Shown: piece by piece, positions 9,778 through 18,400 of the stretch | Position numbering within the stretch: the first letter of the stretch is position 1 | Layout of the letters: each line of letters starts with the position of its first letter | Assembly (NCBI GenBank): GCA_027622275.1 | Contig: JAQBZB010000012.1 | Location: forward strand, 1-61,234 | Direction: 5' to 3' | DNA: 61,234 nt | From: Planctomycetota bacterium | Lineage (GTDB): Bacteria > Planctomycetota > Planctomycetia > Pirellulales > Pirellulaceae | Made by a program: the position numbers and the translations under genes | Notes under the pieces: generated by a model | Database searches by the model: none | What the model was told of the DNA's origin: nothing | What the model saw: the letters and a program-made list of their open reading frames with translations, nothing else

Positions 9778-10208
9778 GTTTGCAGTCCAGTGATGATAAC
9801 GGCGATTGTGCTCAGCTCGAGGGCTGTATCGCCCCCATCATAATCGTCGCTGCACACATACGTCATTAACATCAGAATAATAGTCATGAATGAACAGCCG
9901 AGGCTATACGACACAAACATTACGCGCGACACGATCGCGAATCTCGTCCTGGTTTCCCTGGTCATGCGATATCGACCATCTCACCGTTTGTTTGCTAGTC
10001 ATATACCAATTGCCTAATGACCCCAAACGATCAACTCCGATAGCTACTCGTGTGACAAGCGGTCGCGCACTGAAAACCGCCGCTTTGCAGGTAGTCACAT
10101 GACGCGGGTAGCTCCCCAGCTGGCAGCGAGCTTCCGTGTGAGTGCCAAAAGAAATAGATGATGGCGAGGAAGCCATCGCGACCTAATTTCATTGGAGGAA
10201 TGCCTAAG
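9778..10208. other. Divergent spacer with both promoters
   Basis: About 430 bases between the transporter (minus) and the acidic protein (plus). It must hold both promoters, but I see no unambiguous -35/-10 pair. Open frames of 70-100 codons across it have no family features. The only firm element is the GGAGGA ribosome-binding site at 10194-10199 for the plus-strand gene. Confidence 0.4.
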
Positions 10209-11516
10209 ATGAGTCGCCCCTGTTTTGCTCTCTCGGTGATGCTGTGTTGTATGGGTGGTCCGTTATTGATCATTGGAAAGGCACACGCTCGAGACACGGT
10301 TGTCTCGCCAAGTCACGACCCTGGCGAGTGTATTGTTTGTCCCCTGGCTCATGGTCCGTTAGAAGTTTGTGACGGCTACAGCGACTATGACTACAACCAG
10401 TATTGGTATGACGACCACTTGCTGCCCCTGTCCGAAACGCCCCTGTCCGAAACGACGGTGCAGACAGATCCCGAACTTGAAGTCGCCGAATCGTCCACCG
10501 ATGACTTGACGAACGAAGCGTGGGATTCCGGATACGAGGACTACTATTCCGATTACGTCTTCGGCGACGACTCGACTACGACGGATGCGGACGAGAGCGC
10601 CACGACGGAGGAGTATTTCGATTCGTATGACAGTTACGCCCCGATTGATGCCGGCACGGCAGAAGCTACCTCGGGAGTAGATTCGTCCACGGAGGGAGCA
10701 GACAGCGGCGATGAGGCATACGAGGAGGAGTGGTTCTCGTACGGCGCGGAGACGACGGTCGAAACACCGGAAGAAAGCAATCCGGCAGCCGATGAGGCGT
10801 ATGAAGCGTTGTCAGAGTCCGCGAGCGATCCTTGGGGTGACGAAGAAGAGTGGTATCGTCAGGAGTATGGCTACGATTCCGTGGTCGCCGAAGAGATCGC
10901 AGAGGCTGCCTCGGACGCCGCAACTCTGGAGCCTTTAGAAACCGGCTACGACGCGGCGTACGATGAGGCAATGGTCGCGGACTTATCGGAAGCCGAGGAA
11001 CCGGCCGCGGATATCCCGCTTCCAGACGATGGCACGGAGTTGCCCGAGGTCGATGATTACGAGTCGTTCTACGACTATTACGACGACTTGTACAACGCCG
11101 AGCCGGCGCTCGACGAGTTCCCCGGATCTGAGTCGAGCGAAACGGCCATCGAACCAGAAATCGAGGAACGCGTGCAGTTGCCGGTGGCTCCCGAACCTGC
11201 CTGGTTAACGGACCTTGTTCATCGAATGCTGTCTCCCGTTTGGGCGGCTGCCGGTGGAATCGCGTTGAATTCACCGCTTCACAATCCCGACTCACGTACT
11301 GCGCTCCCTGCGGATGAATGTACTCAGGAGTGGGACTGCGAATTGGACTACTGGGCGCGACCTCAACGTGAGCAGCAATCAGCGGTGCTTGGTGCCGCCG
11401 ATACGCTCGACGAAATGGCTTCGCTCTTGCAAAACGCCGCAGAGCTTTTGCGAGGTTTGGCGAGCGAACGTGCCGCCGACACGGCTCGGGCGACGGGCAG
11501 CGGGTCGCCTCGCTAG
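10209..11516 (+). CDS. Exported, strongly acidic Asp/Glu/Tyr-rich protein
   Basis: The start chosen is ATG at 10209, nine bases after GGAGGA (10194-10199); the frame is open from 10158. The N-terminus SRPCFALSVMLCCMGGPLL followed by GKAHA is a good signal peptide. About residues 60-330 are low-complexity, dominated by Asp, Glu, Ser, Thr and Tyr (for example YDYNQYWYDD and YESFYDYYDD), with an estimated isoelectric point far below neutral. The C-terminal 60 residues are different: DECTQEWDCELDYW with two Cys, then an amphipathic helix (AADTLDEMASLLQNAAELL). No known family was recognised. Such composition suggests an extracellular or surface protein that could bind cations, but that is inference. 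The gene is monocistronic, ending in a strong terminator at 11566-11605. Confidence 0.75.
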   Translation: MSRPCFALSVMLCCMGGPLLIIGKAHARDTVVSPSHDPGECIVCPLAHGPLEVCDGYSDYDYNQYWYDDHLLPLSETPLSETTVQTDPELEVAESSTDDLTNEAWDSGYEDYYSDYVFGDDSTTTDADESATTEEYFDSYDSYAPIDAGTAEATSGVDSSTEGADSGDEAYEEEWFSYGAETTVETPEESNPAADEAYEALSESASDPWGDEEEWYRQEYGYDSVVAEEIAEAASDAATLEPLETGYDAAYDEAMVADLSEAEEPAADIPLPDDGTELPEVDDYESFYDYYDDLYNAEPALDEFPGSESSETAIEPEIEERVQLPVAPEPAWLTDLVHRMLSPVWAAAGGIALNSPLHNPDSRTALPADECTQEWDCELDYWARPQREQQSAVLGAADTLDEMASLLQNAAELLRGLASERAADTARATGSGSPR

Positions 11517-11565
11517 CCCTCTCGCGTTTAGGTGTCAATTGTACACCAAACTAACTCTCCAACAG

Positions 11566-11605
11566 GGCGTCGAGTGGTGGCTGTGCCGCTCGGCGCCTTT
11601 TTTTT
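11566..11605 (+). terminator. Rho-independent terminator
   Basis: A 9-bp stem, GGCGTCGAG pairing with CTCGGCGCC (one G-U wobble), with a 14-base loop, followed immediately by eight T residues at 11598-11605. It lies 50 bases after the acidic-protein stop. This is the clearest intrinsic terminator in the window. Confidence 0.85.
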
Positions 11606-11757
11606 GCGCGCGACCAGCTAGATCGCGACTTGCATCCCGCGCCGCCCTCGCACAGATCGCAAGAAATTCCATTTTTTCGATAGCATTTGTCGAAACGCCT
11701 GCATAGAATAGAGCAACTCGGCGGATTAACTGCGCCGATTAAAACATCGGGCAAGGC

Positions 11758-11793
11758 AGGGTTCTGTCAATTGGAACAGAGAGAACCCTTTTT
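11758..11793 (+). promoter_or_regulatory. Terminator-like hairpin in the leader of the VWA gene
   Basis: AGGGTTCT (11758-11765) pairs perfectly with AGAACCCT (11782-11789), an inner TCTGT/ACAGA pairing can extend it, and a run of five T follows (11789-11793). It ends 30 bases before the start codon of the 1337-aa VWA gene. A second small hairpin, CGGCG/CGCCG around 11719-11737, precedes it. The arrangement looks like an attenuator or a structured 5' leader. No known riboswitch class was recognised. Confidence 0.5.
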
Positions 11794-11823
11794 AGATTCA
11801 CCTCAGTGGTGGGAGTGTTCACT

Positions 11824-14800
11824 ATGTCCAAACGCAGTAGCTTCTTGCTTGCGTTGACACCCGTTTTGGCATTCGCAGTGACGGCATCGTCGCTGCCAGG
11901 CCGCTCGAATGTTGTCGCTGCGGAATCGCGGCTCGCGACTTTCGATTCTTCAACCGGCGAAAAGTATTTCGCCCTCAGTCTGAAGCCGGACAACCTGGGG
12001 CCGCCCGCCGTGGCCCGTGATGTGGTTGTGTTGTTCGACACGTCGGCAAGCCAGACTGGGATGTATCGCGACGACGCAATCGCCGCTCTCGAATCGATGG
12101 TCGACACGCTTGGACCTGACGTTCGCGTCAAGTTGGTTGCGGTCGACCTCAATGCGATTCCCTTGACGGATGGATTCGTTGCACCGAAGAGCGCTGCGAT
12201 GCAGCAGGCGCTTCGCAAGTTGGGGCTGCGTGTTCCACTTGGGTCGACGGACATGATCGCAGCTTTGCGAGGCGCGATCGACAGCTATGGCCCGGCAAAC
12301 ACGAACCCGCGTTCTGTCGTTTATATCGGTGATGGCGTGAGCCGCGCTAATGTGATTGAAAGCAACGAATTCGATGCCCTCGTCAAGGACTTGGTTGCCA
12401 GTCGCGCATCGGTGTCGAGCATGGCAATTGGTCCCAGCCGCGATGTCCGCTTGCTCGCAACACTTGCCAACCACACCGGCGGCATGTTGTATGTCGACTC
12501 GGACCAGAACACCGGCCAGGATGCTGGTGTCGCGATGGCTCACGCCGCGCGAGGCACCGTGATGTGGCCGGTGGCTGCGAAATTACCGGCTTCTTTCCGC
12601 GAGTCGTATCCAAAACAGCTGCCGCCGTTGCGTGCCGATCGCGACTCGATCCTGATCGGAATGCTTGATTCGACTGGCCCGCACGATCTCACCGTCACTT
12701 ATGATGTCAACGGCAAGATGGTCGAACAGTCTTGGCAGATGACCCCCGAGGCATCCAGCCCGGACTTTGGTTTTCTCCCGCAACTTGTCGACAAGGCTCG
12801 GCCCGACGCGGGGCTTCGTTTGCCGACCGTCGGATCCGCCGGACTGCGCGAAGCAGCTCTTGTCATGACAAGCGACGCCGAACAACTGGCCGAACTCGGC
12901 AGTCATGCTTTGCGAACGGGCGACTTGGCGGGTGCTCGTAGCGCGGCCACAGCAGCAGTTGCCCGCGACCCAGGCAACCCTCACGCGAGTGCCGTGCTGA
13001 GCCTCATTAATCTACAAGGCGGGGGCGGTTCTGCCGCAGCCGATTTGGTCCGCGAGTTCGAAGGCGAAACGGGTGCATTCCTCGACAAAGTCGAAACCGG
13101 AAAACGAGTTCAATCCGAAGCGATTCAAGCTCAGGTTGAAGCCGGTTTGAGTGCGGCTCGCCAAAACATGTCGAGCAATCCGCAATCAGCTCTCCAGGCG
13201 TTGAAAGTGTTGCTCGAAGGAGTTGACACCGAACCGGATCTCAGTGCGGAAGTGCGCTCGCAACTTTCCGGCCGCATTCAGTCCGCGCTTCGCGAAGCGG
13301 GGCGAATCACGTTCGAAGTCGAGAATCGCCGCGCACACGACGAAGAGAACAAAGCTGCCGCCGTTGAGGCGGAACGATTGATCGAAGCGACGGCACGTAA
13401 GCGCCAAAAGATCAAACAGCTTCTCGACCGTTTCAATTCGCTGCTGGACGAAGGCAACTATTTCGCGGCGGAAGCCGATATCGCGACGCAAGTCCTGGAA
13501 CTCGAACCGGACTTGGCGACCGGACGCGTCGCACTTTGGAACGCGCGCAATTTAAAGAACTTTAACGGGCTGACGCGATTCCGCGATCTGCGTCACCGCA
13601 ACTTCGTAGACGCGATGTACCAGATCGAACAATCTGCGAACCCATTCCCCGACGAGCCGCCGGTCGTTTATCCAGATGCCTCGGTTTGGGAGCAGCTGAC
13701 GCTTCGCCGCAAGAAGTACGCTTCGGTTGACCTGGCAGGAAAGTCCGGCTCGTCGGAGACGCGAATACTTCAAGCACTCGACCGCGAAGTGACATTCGAG
13801 CATTTCGACCGGCCCTTGAAAGAGGTGATCGAAAGCATCTCGATTGACGAGAATATTCCGATCGTCTTGGACACGAAAGCTCTAGAAGACTTCGGCATCG
13901 ACTCAGGCACGCTGATCACCAGTGAGCTGAAGGGGATCACCCTCCGTTCGGCCTTGCGATTGATGCTGAACGAGTTGGAGTTGACCTATATCATCCAAGA
14001 CGAAGTGCTCCAGATCACAACGCCTGAAAAAGCAGAATCCAAGCTGATCACCAAGGTCTACCCGGTCGGTGACCTCGTCATGCCGATTGGCCTACTCAGT
14101 GCCGGCGGTTTGGGAGGTGGCGGAAGCGGTGGCATCGGGGGTGGCGGTGGTGGTGGCTTTGGTGGCCAGGGCGGCGGCCAGGGTGGTGGTGGCTTTGGTG
14201 GTGGCCAGGGCGGTGGTGGCTTTGGCGGTGGCGGCGGCGGTGGCGGTTTCGGCGGCGGTGGCGGTTTCTTTGCTGTCGAAGATGAACTGTCGCTCGGTGG
14301 CAACACGGAACCTAATACGACTGCTCCCAAGCAACCAGTTGCGTTGCCTCTTAAGGCAGCTCGTTCGATCGTTCGTCCGATTAAATTGGAACGCAAGACG
14401 GGCGATTCGCTTTACGATGCTTGGAATGCACATTTCGCGGCGCATCGAAACGACTCGGCTGTCGAGCGTCTCGAACATGCGAAACGAGTTCGCGAAACAG
14501 TGCGTCAGTTACGTGCCGATGCACAAAGCCAGCTGAATCGGGACGATCGGAAGAGTGCCAACGCAAAGCTTCAAGAGATTGTCGTGCTGACCCAAGCGGC
14601 CGTTCGCACGGGTTCGCCCCAACCTTGGATGTACGAAGCAATGTCGATCGCAATGCTCGCGAGTGATTCGCCGGTCGAAGAAGTCGAACGCGCCTTAATG
14701 TCGGCAGTCGACTTCAGCACCAACGACGAAGAGATTTTGCACGTTGCTTCCTACATGTCGCGGATTGGGCTCGAAGCGCGGGCCCTCAAGCTCTACCGAG

Positions 14801-15837
14801 AAATTGCGGCCGTCAATCCGATGCGTCCCGAGCCGTTTGTCAGAGGTTTATCCCTGGCAGAGCAGTTGCAGGACGAAGCCGCTCTTCAATGGGCCAGCGT
14901 GGGAATCCTGAGCCAAGCTTGGGAAAAAGAACATCGGCAGATTGAAGAACGTGCCAATCGAATTGCCCAGTCTCTTCTCGAAAAGATGCAGGCGGAGGGT
15001 CGAATTAGTGAAGCCGATCAGTTCCTTGCCAAATTGAACGACGCCGTTACTCGCGACTGTGTCGTGAAGATCACTTGGACCGGCGATGCCGATGTCGACA
15101 TGCTGATCGAAGAGCCTTCCGCAACCATTTGTTCGGGGCGCAATCCTCGCACGACCGCTGGTGGTGTGATGCTCGGTGATTCGTATGCCCACAGCGGTGG
15201 CAATTCGCTGGATGGCTACTCGGAGTTTTACGTCTGCCCCAAAGGCTTCACCGGGCAGTATCGTTTGCTTTTGAAGAACGTTTGGGGGGAAGTTACCGCC
15301 GGCAAGGTGACCCTGGAAATCTGGACGAACTATGGGACTCCTGAACAAACTTACGGCAAGCAACAGATTCCGCTCGGCGAGCGAAATGCGATCGTTAATT
15401 TCGAGCTGGCCAAAGGTCGACGAATCGAACCGCTGGACGACGAGAAGATCGCCACGATTGACAGGAGCCGGCTGGAACTCGGCCGCGCGGTCTTGGCTCA
15501 GCAACTCAGTGCCGCCAACGATTCAAGTAGCCTTCGTGATTATGCGCTGGCCCTCCGCAGGGGACTCGTTGATGGTCGAATCGACCCGCGTGTCTTCGGG
15601 CGGCGCGGCGCTGTTGGCTTCCGGCCGCAAATCACCCTTCTCCCGGAAGGTAATCAATTGTTGGCCATGGCGATTATCGATGCCAGCCGCCGTTACGTGC
15701 GGATTGAACTCGGACCGCTTCCAATCTCCTCCGGTGTCACAAACGTCGACACCTTCAGCTTCGTCGGCGGCCAGGGTGGTGGCGGCGGTGGTGGTGGTGG
15801 TGGCGGCGGATTTGGTGGTGGCGGCGGCGGTATCTAA
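11824..15837 (+). CDS. Exported VWA-domain protein with Gly-rich linkers and YfaP-like domain
   Basis: The start is ATG at 11824 with GGGAG upstream; the open frame begins at 11806. A signal peptide covers residues 1-30. A VWA domain follows with an intact metal site, D72-x-S74-x-S76 in DTSAS, and STDM further on. Next come a TPR-like/coiled-coil stretch (about 330-600), a secretin/STN-like short domain (about 650-740, with FDRPLKEVIESISIDENI), a Gly-rich segment (about 760-816), a helical repeat region, a beta domain at about 1078-1199 resembling DUF2135/YfaP (ADVDMLIEEPS, GGVMLGDSYAHSGG), and a poly-Gly C-terminus ending at 1337. The combination suggests a large envelope protein involved in metal-dependent protein contacts; the cellular role is unknown. 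A leader hairpin may control it. Confidence 0.85.
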   Translation: MSKRSSFLLALTPVLAFAVTASSLPGRSNVVAAESRLATFDSSTGEKYFALSLKPDNLGPPAVARDVVVLFDTSASQTGMYRDDAIAALESMVDTLGPDVRVKLVAVDLNAIPLTDGFVAPKSAAMQQALRKLGLRVPLGSTDMIAALRGAIDSYGPANTNPRSVVYIGDGVSRANVIESNEFDALVKDLVASRASVSSMAIGPSRDVRLLATLANHTGGMLYVDSDQNTGQDAGVAMAHAARGTVMWPVAAKLPASFRESYPKQLPPLRADRDSILIGMLDSTGPHDLTVTYDVNGKMVEQSWQMTPEASSPDFGFLPQLVDKARPDAGLRLPTVGSAGLREAALVMTSDAEQLAELGSHALRTGDLAGARSAATAAVARDPGNPHASAVLSLINLQGGGGSAAADLVREFEGETGAFLDKVETGKRVQSEAIQAQVEAGLSAARQNMSSNPQSALQALKVLLEGVDTEPDLSAEVRSQLSGRIQSALREAGRITFEVENRRAHDEENKAAAVEAERLIEATARKRQKIKQLLDRFNSLLDEGNYFAAEADIATQVLELEPDLATGRVALWNARNLKNFNGLTRFRDLRHRNFVDAMYQIEQSANPFPDEPPVVYPDASVWEQLTLRRKKYASVDLAGKSGSSETRILQALDREVTFEHFDRPLKEVIESISIDENIPIVLDTKALEDFGIDSGTLITSELKGITLRSALRLMLNELELTYIIQDEVLQITTPEKAESKLITKVYPVGDLVMPIGLLSAGGLGGGGSGGIGGGGGGGFGGQGGGQGGGGFGGGQGGGGFGGGGGGGGFGGGGGFFAVEDELSLGGNTEPNTTAPKQPVALPLKAARSIVRPIKLERKTGDSLYDAWNAHFAAHRNDSAVERLEHAKRVRETVRQLRADAQSQLNRDDRKSANAKLQEIVVLTQAAVRTGSPQPWMYEAMSIAMLASDSPVEEVERALMSAVDFSTNDEEILHVASYMSRIGLEARALKLYREIAAVNPMRPEPFVRGLSLAEQLQDEAALQWASVGILSQAWEKEHRQIEERANRIAQSLLEKMQAEGRISEADQFLAKLNDAVTRDCVVKITWTGDADVDMLIEEPSATICSGRNPRTTAGGVMLGDSYAHSGGNSLDGYSEFYVCPKGFTGQYRLLLKNVWGEVTAGKVTLEIWTNYGTPEQTYGKQQIPLGERNAIVNFELAKGRRIEPLDDEKIATIDRSRLELGRAVLAQQLSAANDSSSLRDYALALRRGLVDGRIDPRVFGRRGAVGFRPQITLLPEGNQLLAMAIIDASRRYVRIELGPLPISSGVTNVDTFSFVGGQGGGGGGGGGGGGFGGGGGGI

Positions 15838-15864
15838 CCGCTTATTGCCGTAGGCTTCACGGAA

Positions 15865-15882
15865 GCGCAAGGTTCTTTGCGC
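15865..15882. terminator. Short hairpin between convergent genes
   Basis: A perfect GCGCAA/TTGCGC stem with a 6-base loop, 28 bases past the stop of the VWA gene. It lies between two convergently transcribed genes, where a bidirectional terminator is expected, but there is no T run on either strand. Confidence 0.3.
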
Positions 15883-15986
15883 TCGCCTTACCGCTTTGAC
15901 GATCGCGTGGTGGCTCCCCACGCGACGAGCCTCTCAATTCCTTGGCGGTCGGCAAACCACGACAGCTCGGATCGATTCAAGCACCG

Positions 15987-17243
15987 TCAATCGAACGGTC
16001 CTTTAGCGACGGTTGTGCTTGCGTTGAGTCGAATATTGTCGATGTCCAACTCGCCTGTGGCTCCGTAGAGTCCGACACTGATCATCAAAATCCGTGTCTC
16101 ATCAGGTACTCGAAAACGGGTCGCGTAATCCGCCCAGGGAGCGCGGCCGCTCCAGGGCCCGAATCTCCCCGATCCGACTTCGTGTCGCTGCTCGTTGTAG
16201 AAGCGAACATCAATGCCCGAGAAGGAGTCTTCCTCGGGAAGCATGACATCACTTGCGCGAACGGCGACGGAGAGTTCAAGCTCCTTAAACCGCCTCCCAT
16301 CCAAGCCCGTCGCTTGCAGCACCTGGGCGGTACGGCCGGGTGTTGCATTGCTAAGCTTCAAATACCTCGTCCCGTCGTCGGCTTTCGTATCGGACACAAG
16401 TTGTGCTTGTCGTAAGTAGTACCAATTCGCTGGTGTTTGTTCGTCCGTCAAAAGCTCGAAACTGCCGTTCGCCAAGACGGGCACTCCGTCATCCTGCTTC
16501 ACGTTTCGCAATTCTTCGGCGTGGCCAGTCATGGGAACGAAAAACGTCGATTCAAGCACTCGCCGCTCGAGTTTTCCCTCGCGTTTCGTGACCAGACAGA
16601 GCGACTGCTGGTATCGTTTCCCCAAGGGAATCAGCATCTTGCCCCCTTCCTTGAGTTGATCGACGAGCGGTTGAGGGATCTTTTCGGGTGAGCAGGTAAC
16701 GATGATCTTGTCGAACGGCGCACGTTCGGGCCAACCCTTGAACCCGTCACCAACTCGGACATGAACGTTCCGGTAACCGAGTTGCCGTAGGCGACCGGTC
16801 GCTTCGTTGCCCAGATGCTCGATGATCTCGATCGTATAGACTTCCGCAACTAAGGGGCTCAAGATGGCCGCTTGGTAGCCGCTACCGGTCCCGATTTCCA
16901 AGACCCGATCGGTCGGTCGTGGATCGAGCTGCTCGGTCATGAACGCGACGACGTACGGCGGCGAAATCGTGACTCCTCCACCGATTGGCAGCGACATGTC
17001 GAAGTACGCATTCGCGCGGTGCTCTTCGGGAACGAACAGGTGACGCTCAGTCTTCCTCACGGCGTCGAGAACACGAGGATCTTTAACTCCCTCGGCAATC
17101 AGCTCAACCAGACTCTGTCGCGCCTTGGTCCACTCGTCAGCTTGCTGCGCGGTGGACGCCGCGGGTAGCAAAAATACTACGTCTGCAAATAGAACTAGTA
17201 GCCACGTGTAACGGCTTTGGCGGTGCGGAGATTTCGAACTCAC
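15987..17243 (-). CDS. pcm: Exported protein-L-isoaspartate O-methyltransferase with C-terminal domain
   Basis: S-adenosylmethionine-dependent enzyme that methylates isoaspartyl residues in damaged proteins. An N-terminal signal peptide (YTWLLVLFADVVFLLPAAS, then AQQ) is followed by the methyltransferase at about 35-250: the substrate-loop motif GGGVTISPPYVVA (88-100) and SAM motif I VLEIGTGSGYQ (114-124) are intact, as is the post-I acidic strand IEIIE. Residues from about 255 form an extra domain (starting LANGSFELLTDE) that looks like a beta-sandwich carbohydrate-binding fold of the kind seen after exported enzymes. Ordinary PIMT is about 210 aa and cytosolic, so this 418-aa form would act in the periplasm or outside. 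It is not obviously in an operon with tsaD (128-base gap). Confidence 0.88.
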   Translation of the reverse strand: MSSKSPHRQSRYTWLLVLFADVVFLLPAASTAQQADEWTKARQSLVELIAEGVKDPRVLDAVRKTERHLFVPEEHRANAYFDMSLPIGGGVTISPPYVVAFMTEQLDPRPTDRVLEIGTGSGYQAAILSPLVAEVYTIEIIEHLGNEATGRLRQLGYRNVHVRVGDGFKGWPERAPFDKIIVTCSPEKIPQPLVDQLKEGGKMLIPLGKRYQQSLCLVTKREGKLERRVLESTFFVPMTGHAEELRNVKQDDGVPVLANGSFELLTDEQTPANWYYLRQAQLVSDTKADDGTRYLKLSNATPGRTAQVLQATGLDGRRFKELELSVAVRASDVMLPEEDSFSGIDVRFYNEQRHEVGSGRFGPWSGRAPWADYATRFRVPDETRILMISVGLYGATGELDIDNIRLNASTTVAKGPFD

Positions 17244-17371
17244 GACAGCGAACTCCTCGTGCTACGGCGTTACGAATAAGGCCGCCGGATTGGGACGACT
17301 ATCTTGGAATTGTACGCCACGGTTACGGCGGCACCAGTTGGATTTGGCGCGATCCTAACGAGTATGAGCGG

Positions 17372-18394
17372 CTACTGCCGCACCAGACCTGGTATCAGGT
17401 CGAGATCGAGGTCTTCGGTCAAGCCAGCGCGAAATCGTTCGATCGCGATGGCTCCCATCACCGCATTGTCGGTGCATAGCTCGGGAGGAGCGATGTGCAA
17501 CGAAACGCGCGCCTTGTCCGCTTCCACTGCTAATCGCTCGCGCAGCCGTCGATTCGCCGCGACGCCGCCGCCGACACAAAGCGTCGAGAGTCCGGTTTGT
17601 CTCACGGCAAGGATCGCCTTGCCCACTAGGCAATCGACGACCGCTTCCTCAAAGCTGGCCGCGAGATCCGCAATTTGCTGGTCGGAAAGCTCCGGCCGCA
17701 CGAACTTGGCGGTCGCTCCGCCGGTGATTGCGTATCGGACGGCTGTCTTCAAGCCGCTGAAGCTGAATGCGATCTTCGCGTCGTCATTCAGGAACGATCG
17801 TGGAAAGCGATACGCCTTTCGATTTCCCTGCAACGCAACTCGCGACACCGCCGGCCCGCCGGGATAGGGCAAGCCGAGCATGCTGGCGACCTTATCGAAT
17901 GCTTCTCCCGCGGCATCGTCGATTGTGCCGCCAAGGTACTCGAAGTCCGACGGTGCATTACAACGGTACAAGTTGCTGTGCCCGCCGCTGACGATCATTC
18001 CGACGCACGGAAACACATCGACGCCACTGGCGAGCTTGCAAGCATAGATGTGTGCGTGCAGATGGTTGACGGCGACCAACGGTTTGTCGAGCGCTACGCA
18101 AAGCGTCTTGGCGGCAACGAGTCCAACAAGCAGCGATCCGGCTAAGCCCGGTGTGTTCGCAACCGCGATGGCGTCGAGTTCGTCGAGCGTGATCCCGGCC
18201 TTGCGCACGGTCTCGTCAATCACGGGCAGGATTCGTTCGACGTGAGCCCGGGCGGCGATCTCGGGAACCACGCCGTGGAAGCGTTGATGCAGCTCGTCCT
18301 GGGACGCGACCACGGACGCAAGCACCTCAAAATCGCCGGTGATGATCGCTGCTGCCGTCTCGTCGCAGGTAGTTTCAAGAGTCAAGATCTTCAT
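17372..18394 (-). CDS. tsaD: tRNA N6-adenosine threonylcarbamoyltransferase
   Basis: Transfers the threonylcarbamoyl group to A37 of tRNAs reading ANN codons, together with TsaB and TsaE. The ASKHA-fold start ILTLETTCDETAAAI is canonical, VVPEIAARAH follows, and the metal-binding histidines His111 and His115 sit in VNHLHAHIYA. GMIVSGGHSNLY and the C-terminal CVGGGVAANRRLRERL are the usual nucleotide-binding segments. Length 340 aa is normal. It starts six bases after the stop of the 493-aa membrane protein, so the two are co-transcribed. Partner genes tsaB and tsaE are not in the window. Confidence 0.95.
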   Translation of the reverse strand: MKILTLETTCDETAAAIITGDFEVLASVVASQDELHQRFHGVVPEIAARAHVERILPVIDETVRKAGITLDELDAIAVANTPGLAGSLLVGLVAAKTLCVALDKPLVAVNHLHAHIYACKLASGVDVFPCVGMIVSGGHSNLYRCNAPSDFEYLGGTIDDAAGEAFDKVASMLGLPYPGGPAVSRVALQGNRKAYRFPRSFLNDDAKIAFSFSGLKTAVRYAITGGATAKFVRPELSDQQIADLAASFEEAVVDCLVGKAILAVRQTGLSTLCVGGGVAANRRLRERLAVEADKARVSLHIAPPELCTDNAVMGAIAIERFRAGLTEDLDLDLIPGLVRQ

Positions 18395-18400
18395 CCGAGC

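Noticed and set aside
10666-11538. 290-codon basic frame on the minus strand
   Set aside because: Mirror of the acidic protein; it is Arg/Pro-rich only because the sense strand is Asp/Glu-rich.
14069-14536. 155-codon plus-strand frame and 128-codon minus-strand frame in the Gly-rich region
   Set aside because: Out-of-frame readings of GGC/GGT repeats of the VWA protein.
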